Part shown: piece by piece, positions 6,659-10,866 of the stretch | Position numbering within the stretch: position 1 is the stretch's first letter | Layout: every line of letters starts with the position of its first letter | Source: Micrococcales bacterium | GTDB lineage: Bacteria; Actinomycetota; Actinomycetes; Actinomycetales; Dermatophilaceae | Assembly (NCBI GenBank): GCA_030452775.1 | Contig: JAKDLQ010000061.1 | Span: 1 to 10,866, forward strand | Reading direction: 5' to 3' | Length of the DNA stretch: 10,866 nucleotides | Notes under the pieces: model-generated | What the model was told of the DNA's origin: nothing | What the model saw: the letters and a program-made list of their open reading frames with translations, nothing else | The model's database searches: none | Position numbers and translations under genes: made by a program

Positions 6659-8707
6659 TCAGAGGTGCAGGCACAGACGCAACGCGTCGTAGATGGCGGC
6701 ATGGATGTTGCGGCTCGTCACCGCGTCGCCGATGCGGAACAGCTGGTAGGTGCCGGCGTCGTTGCGGACGATCTGCTGGGGGGCACCGGCAAGCAGGGCG
6801 TCGAGGTCGACCTCCCCCCCGTTGCGGGACCCGGGCACGAGCTCGTGGTAGAGGTCGGCGACGGGCAGGGTGCCGTGCTCGACGACGACGTGATCGACGA
6901 TCCGGGTCACCTCGAGGTCGGCGTACTCGCTCCACAGGGTCGCCGCGAGCCGTCGGTCGTCGGTGCGTCGCACCCGCCTGAGGTAGTACGGCAACGTCAC
7001 CGTCACGCCGTGCTCGGCGAAGGTCTTGAGATATGCGGGGGAGTTCATCGAGCCCACCTCCGGGGCGATGACCCGCTCGGGTGTCACGAACTCCACCTGG
7101 GCGCCGCGCAGCGCGAGGGTCTCGGCGGCATCCATCCCGGGGTGGCCGCCGTTGTCGTCGAAGACGAGCACGGAGCCGCGGGCGCGCAGGGAGCCGTCCA
7201 TGACGTCCCACACGTCGTTGACCAGCTCCGCGCCGTCGAGGAGGAACTCGTGGTTGGGCATGCCCCCGGTCGCGACGATGACGATGTCGGGGTCCTCGGC
7301 GAGGACCTCCGCCGCCTCGGCGAAACGCCCGGTGCGCACGTCCACACCGTGATGCTTGGCCTCGGCCAGGCGCCAGTCGACGATTCCGATGAGGTCTCGC
7401 CGGTGCGGAGAGGGCGAGGTCAGCCTGATCTGGCCGCCGACCTCGTCGCTGGCCTCGAACAGGGTCACCGCATGACCGCGAGCGCCGAGGACGCGAGCCG
7501 CCTCCAGCCCGGCGGGGCCGGCGCCGACGACGACGGCCCGGCGGCGCACCTCGCTCACCTGCCCGATCTCGTGGACGAGACTCTGCTCACGCCCGGTTGC
7601 GGGGTTGTGGATGCACTTGGCGTCGCCCGACTGGTAGATCGCATCGAGGCAGTAGTTCGCCCCCACGCAGGGCCGGATCCGGTCCTCCTCCCCTGCGGCG
7701 ATCTTGTTGACCAGGTGCGGGTCGGCGATGTGAGCACGGGTCATGCCGATGAGGTCGACCAGCCCCTCGCGCACGGCATACCTCGCGGTTGCCACGTCGG
7801 CGATCCGGGCGGCGTGCATGACAGGGATGCCGACCTTCTCGCGGATGCGCCCGGTCCACTCGAGGAAGGGCGCCGAGGGCTGGCCCATCGAGGGGATGAC
7901 CTTGACCAGCGACTGGTCGCTCTCGATCGAGCCCTTGATCGTGCTGACGAAGTCGATGCCGTCCTCGACGTAGGCGCGCAGCGCGGTCACCGCCTCATCC
8001 TCGGTGAGCCCGCCGTCCCGGTCCTCGTCGAGCGACATCCGGATCCCGACGATGAAGTCGGGCCCGACCGCCGCTCGCACCGCCTGGATCACCCGGCGTG
8101 GGAAGGTCATCCGCTGCTCGAGGCCGCCACCGAGCTCATCGTGGCGGTGATTGGTCGCCGGAGACAGGAAGCTGTCGAGCAGGTGCCCGTAGTGCTGCAG
8201 CTCGATGCCGTCGAGCCCGCCGGCCTGGCAGCGCGCCGCGGCCTCGGCATAGTGCCGCACGATCCGGTCGAGGTCCCAGTCCTCGGCCTCCTTGGGGAAG
8301 GCCCGGTGCGCGGGCTCACGAAGCGGCGAGGCGGACACGACGGGTAGCCAGTCCCCCGCGTAGTTGCTCGTGCGGCGCCCGAGGTGAGTGACCTGGCACA
8401 TCACGGCGGCACCGGCCGCGTGGACGTCATCGGTGAGCCGGCGCAGCCACGGGATGATCTCGTCCCGGTAGAGCAGCAGGTTGCCGAAGGACGGCGGACT
8501 GTCCGGGGACACCACGGCCGAGCCGCCCATCATCGTCAGGCCGACCCCGCCGCGCGCCTTCTCCACGTGATAGAGCCGGTACCGGTCCTTGGGCATCCCA
8601 TCCTCGCCGTAGGCAGGCTCGTGGGAGGTGCTGACGACCCGGTTGCGTAGCGTGAGGTGCCGCAGCGGGTACGGCTGCAGCAGCGGGTCGAGAGACGCCA
8701 GGCGCAC
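6659..8707 (-). CDS. Old-yellow-enzyme/TMADH-type FMN-FAD flavoprotein, putative N-methylproline-type demethylase
   Basis: A 682-residue two-part flavoprotein. Residues 1 to about 375 form the FMN TIM barrel: QVTHLGRR (105-112), HLLDSFLSPATNHRHDELGG (175-194) and GMTRAHIADP (321-330). Residues about 388-682 form the FAD/NAD(P) domain, starting at VVVGAGPAGLEAARVLGARG (392-411). Relatives are 2,4-dienoyl-CoA reductase, trimethylamine and histamine dehydrogenases and N-methylproline demethylases. Between the domains these bind 4Fe-4S with CxxCxxC(x)...C; here the motif is C347-x2-A350-x2-C353-x11-C365, so the second Cys is Ala (codon GCG). From memory this three-Cys form occurs in the demethylase-like branch, but I could not check. 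The start is GTG 8707 because AAGGAG (complement of 8713-8718) lies five bases before it; the GTG at 8728 would precede that site. Context favours demethylating an N-methyl amino acid; enoate reduction is the alternative. Confidence 0.82.
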   Translation of the reverse strand: MRLASLDPLLQPYPLRHLTLRNRVVSTSHEPAYGEDGMPKDRYRLYHVEKARGGVGLTMMGGSAVVSPDSPPSFGNLLLYRDEIIPWLRRLTDDVHAAGAAVMCQVTHLGRRTSNYAGDWLPVVSASPLREPAHRAFPKEAEDWDLDRIVRHYAEAAARCQAGGLDGIELQHYGHLLDSFLSPATNHRHDELGGGLEQRMTFPRRVIQAVRAAVGPDFIVGIRMSLDEDRDGGLTEDEAVTALRAYVEDGIDFVSTIKGSIESDQSLVKVIPSMGQPSAPFLEWTGRIREKVGIPVMHAARIADVATARYAVREGLVDLIGMTRAHIADPHLVNKIAAGEEDRIRPCVGANYCLDAIYQSGDAKCIHNPATGREQSLVHEIGQVSEVRRRAVVVGAGPAGLEAARVLGARGHAVTLFEASDEVGGQIRLTSPSPHRRDLIGIVDWRLAEAKHHGVDVRTGRFAEAAEVLAEDPDIVIVATGGMPNHEFLLDGAELVNDVWDVMDGSLRARGSVLVFDDNGGHPGMDAAETLALRGAQVEFVTPERVIAPEVGSMNSPAYLKTFAEHGVTVTLPYYLRRVRRTDDRRLAATLWSEYADLEVTRIVDHVVVEHGTLPVADLYHELVPGSRNGGEVDLDALLAGAPQQIVRNDAGTYQLFRIGDAVTSRNIHAAIYDALRLCLHL

Positions 8708-8733
8708 AGACACTCCTTGCCACCGCACTACGC

Positions 8734-8747
8734 GGTAATCGGTTACC
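8734..8747. promoter_or_regulatory. LacI-family operator in the divergent promoter region
   Basis: GGTAATCGGTTACC is a palindrome centred on CG, with only the central N positions unmatched. It fits the LacI/GalR-family consensus GTAAnCGnTTAC. It lies between the divergent flavoprotein and aconitase X genes, overlapping the expected leftward transcription start and just upstream of a possible rightward -10. One repressor could thus control both arms. A second, looser repeat overlaps it: GGTTA (8741-8745) and TAACC (8753-8757). No LacI-type gene is in this window. Confidence 0.65.
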
Positions 8748-8749
8748 CG

Positions 8750-8780
8750 CTATAACCTGTACGCTACTTCCCCCTGTCAA
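8750..8780 (-). promoter_or_regulatory. Candidate leftward promoter (flavoprotein-reductase operon)
   Basis: On the minus strand TTGACA (complement of 8775-8780) is an exact -35. A weak -10, TTATAG (8755 to 8750) or TATAGC one base further, follows at 19-20 bp spacing, longer than ideal. Transcription would start near 8743, inside the LacI-type operator. Confidence 0.4.
8751..8756 (+). promoter_or_regulatory. Candidate -10 for the rightward aconitase X operon
   Basis: TATAAC lies four bases after the LacI-type operator and 42 nt before the large-subunit ATG. Transcription from about 8763 would leave a short leader with AGAGGG at 8780-8785. No -35 is convincing; TACGCT (8760-8765) is another possible -10. 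Confidence 0.3.
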
Positions 8781-8793
8781 GAGGGCACCACAC

Positions 8794-10167
8794 ATGTCGG
8801 ACCGGTCGGGCCCAGCGGCCCACCCCTGCGCAGCGCCCGCGGCGCACGACGCCGCCCATGGCCGTGCAGACCCCGTGCGAGGCGTCATGGACGCGATGAC
8901 ACTCACCGACCACGAGCAGAAGATGCTCGACGGGCACCATGGCGAGGGGGTCGCCATGGCGATGCGGATCGTCACGTCCCTGGCCCGGGTGCGCGGGGCG
9001 CCGCGTCTCATCGAGATCGGGTCGGCGCACATCGACGGGTGCCTCTTCCACGGCCAGGCGGGCCTCGACTTCGCGGTCCGCCTGCGCGAGCTGGGCGCCC
9101 GGGCCTCGGTCCCGACGACGCTGAACGTCGGCTCGATCGACCTGCTGCACCCCGGCCTCGTGCGGGACCGGACGCCGGCCGAGCGCGAGGTCGCCATCGG
9201 CGGGCGCGCGCTCATGGACGCCTACCTCGCCCTCGGCGCCCGCGCGACCTGGACGTGCGCCCCCTACCAGATGGATGCCCGCCCGGCGCTCGGCGAACAC
9301 GTCGCCTGGGCCGAGTCCAACGCGATCGCCTTCTGCAACTCCGTGCTCGGCGCGCGGACCGACCGCTACGGCGACTTCCTCGACATCTGCGCGGCGATCA
9401 CCGGGCGCGCGCCGTATGCCGGGCTCCACACGGACGAGGGTCGGCTCGGCGAGGTGCTCGTCGACTGCACGGCCATCCCCGAGCGGGTCCTCGCCGGCGA
9501 CCTCGCCGCGCCGCTGCTCGGCTACCTCGTCGGTTCCCGCGTCGGGACCCGCAACCCGGTCCTGCTCGGCCTGCCCCTTTCGACGTCCGAGGACCAGCTC
9601 AAGGCCTTCGGCGCCGCCGTCGCCTCGTCGGGCGGGGTGGCGATGTTCCACGTCGTCGGGGTCACCCCGGAGGCGCCGACGCTCGAATCCGCCTTCGGCT
9701 CCAGGGAGCCCGCTGAGACGATCGCCGTGACGAGTGAGGACCTGGTGACCGCCCGCCGGGAGCTGTCGACGGCCACCGAGACCCGTCTCGATGTCGTCAG
9801 CCTCGGCACGCCGCACGCCTCGCTCGACGAGATCGCGACGCTCGCCCGGCTCCTCGAGGACGGTCCGCCGGTCGCCGACGGCGTCGACGTCTACCTGTCC
9901 ACCGGGCGCTCGGTGCTCGCCGAGGCGGAGCGGCGAGGCCACGTGCGCGTGCTGGAGGAGAGCGGCATACACATCGTCGTCGACACGTGCACGTACGTCA
10001 CCTCCATCCTGCGCCCCAGCGCGCGCACGGTGATGACCAACAGCGGCAAGTGGGCGCACTACGCACCGGGCAACCTCGGCGTCGACGTGGTCATCGCCAG
10101 CCTCGAAGAGTGTGTCCAATCAGCCCGCGCAGCAAGGGTGCTCGTCGATGACGACCTCCTGCGCTAA
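8794..10167 (+). CDS. acnX: Aconitase X large (catalytic) subunit, probable cis-3-hydroxy-L-proline dehydratase
   Basis: A 457-residue protein of the AcnX catalytic family (DUF521). Family-like segments include LTDHEQKMLDGHHGEGVAMA (36-55), EIGSAHIDGCLFHG, a conserved-looking Asn/Cys/Arg region AFCNSVLGARTDRYGDF (about 179-195) and TNSGKWAHYAPG near the C-terminus. Cysteines that could carry the Fe-S cluster are C83, C155, C181, C199, C225 and C399. Bacterial AcnX enzymes dehydrate cis-3-hydroxy-L-proline to delta1-pyrroline-2-carboxylate, while archaeal ones act on mevalonate 5-phosphate; the neighbouring reductase supports the proline route. Residues 1-31 are a low-complexity Ala/His/Pro extension; relatives begin close to MTLTDHE, so ATG 8887 or 8896 is possible, although AGAGGG at 8780-8785 favours 8794. 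The small-subunit gene overlaps its last 20 bases, so the two are translated together. Confidence 0.87.
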   Translation: MSDRSGPAAHPCAAPAAHDAAHGRADPVRGVMDAMTLTDHEQKMLDGHHGEGVAMAMRIVTSLARVRGAPRLIEIGSAHIDGCLFHGQAGLDFAVRLRELGARASVPTTLNVGSIDLLHPGLVRDRTPAEREVAIGGRALMDAYLALGARATWTCAPYQMDARPALGEHVAWAESNAIAFCNSVLGARTDRYGDFLDICAAITGRAPYAGLHTDEGRLGEVLVDCTAIPERVLAGDLAAPLLGYLVGSRVGTRNPVLLGLPLSTSEDQLKAFGAAVASSGGVAMFHVVGVTPEAPTLESAFGSREPAETIAVTSEDLVTARRELSTATETRLDVVSLGTPHASLDEIATLARLLEDGPPVADGVDVYLSTGRSVLAEAERRGHVRVLEESGIHIVVDTCTYVTSILRPSARTVMTNSGKWAHYAPGNLGVDVVIASLEECVQSARAARVLVDDDLLR

Positions 10168-10600
10168 GCCCCCTGGCTGTATGCCGCTGAGCGGCCGCAC
10201 GCTGCATCCCGGCTCCGCGCGGGGCGGGGTCCTGCGCCTCGACGAACCGCTGTCCTTCTGGGGCGGCACCGATCAGGACGGGCGGATCATCGATCGCCAC
10301 CACCCGCAGCGGGGCGAGTCGATCGCCGGGGCCGTCCTGGTGATGCGCAGCGGACGCGGGTCGAGCTCGAGCTCCTACGTCCTCACCGAGCAGCTCCGCT
10401 GCGGGTCGGGGCCGGCTGCGATCATCCTGGCCGAGCCCGATGCCATCGTCACGCTCGGGGCGATCGTCGCCGACGAACTCTACGCCACCGCAGTCCCGGT
10501 CGTCATGGTCCCGCTCGCCGATCTCACGTCGCTGTCGACGGGCGACAAGGTGCATGTCGAGGCCGGCCCGCGCGGGGCCCGAATCGCGGCCGTGGTGTGA
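10148..10600 (+). CDS. Aconitase X small (swivel) subunit
   Basis: A 150-residue swivelling beta/alpha domain (DUF126 type) that completes the AcnX active site. Signatures are LDEPLSFWGG followed by TDQDGRIIDRHHPQRGESIAG, the Ser-rich loop SGRGSSSSSYVLTEQL that should supply the catalytic Ser, and a C-terminal TGDKVHVEAGPRGARIAAV strand pair. In two-subunit AcnX this chain pairs with the large subunit; in other members it is fused. The ATG at 10148 is chosen because AAGGG (10134-10138) precedes it by nine bases and it overlaps the large-subunit gene by 20 nt. GTG 10112 would add 12 residues, and ATG 10181 would give a start nearer to the conserved LSGRTLHPGSARGG. A hairpin follows 20 nt after the stop. 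Confidence 0.87.
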   Translation: MTTSCAKPPGCMPLSGRTLHPGSARGGVLRLDEPLSFWGGTDQDGRIIDRHHPQRGESIAGAVLVMRSGRGSSSSSYVLTEQLRCGSGPAAIILAEPDAIVTLGAIVADELYATAVPVVMVPLADLTSLSTGDKVHVEAGPRGARIAAVV

Positions 10601-10620
10601 CGAACTGACCGTCCTCCACC

Positions 10621-10649
10621 CGCCCGTGCGCATTGTTTACGTACGGGCG
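10621..10649 (+). terminator. Terminator hairpin after the aconitase X operon
   Basis: CGCCCGTGCG (10621-10630) pairs with CGTACGGGCG (10640-10649) over 10 bp including one G-U pair, around the A/T-rich 9-nt loop CATTGTTTA. It lies 20 nt after the small-subunit stop and has no T-tract. Confidence 0.7.
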
Positions 10650-10650
10650 A

Positions 10651-10809
10651 ATGGCCGGAACATGGCGGACACCACGCCCGCGGCCCGCAGCCCAGTCCGC
10701 CATCGACCGCCTCACCTCGGGCGCGCACACCCTCATCATCGAAGGGCCCTCCTACCGGAAAATGAAACAACCCCCAACCGGCGAGTTGTCCCGTGTCCCG
10801 TGTCCTTGA
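10651..10809 (+). pseudogene. Probable remnant of an IS21-type IstB helper C-terminus
   Basis: An open frame from ATG 10651 to TGA 10807-10809 (52 residues) contains AIDRLTSGAHTLIIEGPSYR (10699-10758). This resembles the C-terminal end of IstB ATPases of IS21-family elements, which finish with a DRL...A...I.G.SYR pattern. The whole ATPase body is missing, and residues before AIDRL (TWRTPRPRPAA) look unrelated, so this is a broken piece rather than a gene. No ribosome site is seen. It sits directly after the AcnX terminator. The match is short and from memory, so the assignment is tentative. Confidence 0.45.
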
Positions 10810-10857
10810 CTCAATGCCACTTAGCGTGTGCGAATCATGCTGCGGTTGGGGTGTTTC
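10764..10857. repeat. Imperfect inverted repeat plus period-7 tandem repeat at the right edge
   Basis: GAAACAACCCCCAACCGGC (10764-10782) is nearly the reverse complement of GCGGTTGGGGTGTTTC (10842-10857), differing by small insertions. Between them TGTCCCG is repeated at 10787-10793 and 10794-10800, with a partial third copy (TGTCC). The structure lies over and beyond the IstB-like remnant and may be part of an insertion-sequence end. The sequence stops before it can be bounded. I see no gene in 10810-10866. Confidence 0.4.
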
Positions 10858-10866
10858 GAAGGTTGG

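Noticed and set aside
6645..7211. A 189-residue upstream extension of the reductase frame
   Set aside because: It overlaps the flavoprotein gene, is Arg/Pro-rich and non-family-like; ATG 6644 has a well-spaced ribosome site and a normal family N-terminus.
8728..8728. GTG at 8728 as the flavoprotein start
   Set aside because: The good ribosome site (complement of 8713-8718) lies downstream of it and is ideally placed for GTG 8707.
1..10866. CRISPR arrays, tRNA or rRNA genes, riboswitches
   Set aside because: No regularly spaced repeats, tRNA cloverleaf sequences or rRNA-like conserved stretches were seen on either strand, and no known riboswitch core was recognised.

Overview
The window is GC-rich throughout (roughly 70%), with GTG starts, short spacings between genes and GC-rich hairpins without U-tracts. 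This fits a high-GC actinobacterium; an environmental Micrococcales-type organism is a reasonable guess, but the genus cannot be named from the sequence. All annotation here comes from reading protein motifs and DNA structure; no database was consulted.

Left part (1-4740, all + strand). The window opens inside a dihydrolipoyl acyltransferase (E2) gene of a 2-oxo acid dehydrogenase complex. The gene ends in a perfect 17-bp hairpin. Next comes a three-gene unit: a NYN/PIN-like ribonuclease-type protein, then two acyl-CoA dehydrogenase (ACAD) subunits. The two subunits look like the halves of a heterotetrameric enzyme. The first keeps a likely catalytic Glu and the second has none.

Middle (4741-5696). 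A compact vapBC-type toxin-antitoxin pair sits between two GC-rich hairpins that share a 12-bp sequence. The antitoxin gene has a TATTCT -10 element only seven bases from its GTG, which suggests leaderless transcription. An 8-bp palindrome lies next to that promoter. Base composition is less GC-rich here than in the neighbours, in keeping with a mobile cassette.

Right part (5697-10600). Two divergent gene pairs share an 86-bp control region. Leftward lie an old-yellow-enzyme/trimethylamine-dehydrogenase-type flavoprotein and an ornithine-cyclodeaminase/mu-crystallin-family reductase. Rightward lie the large and small subunits of aconitase X. AcnX as cis-3-hydroxy-L-proline dehydratase, followed by a mu-crystallin-family delta1-pyrroline-2-carboxylate reductase, is an established bacterial route to L-proline. 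The flavoprotein resembles amine and N-methylproline demethylases. I therefore propose that the locus degrades an N-methylated cis-3-hydroxyproline (for example 3-hydroxystachydrine or its mono-methyl form) by demethylation, dehydration and reduction. An almost ideal LacI-family operator, GGTAATCGGTTACC, lies in the divergent promoter region. The regulator and transporter are not in this window. This locus is the best candidate for something undescribed.

Right edge (10601-10866). A terminator hairpin follows the AcnX small subunit. After it come a probable remnant of an IS21-type IstB helper C-terminus, a period-7 repeat and an imperfect inverted repeat, suggesting an old insertion-sequence scar.
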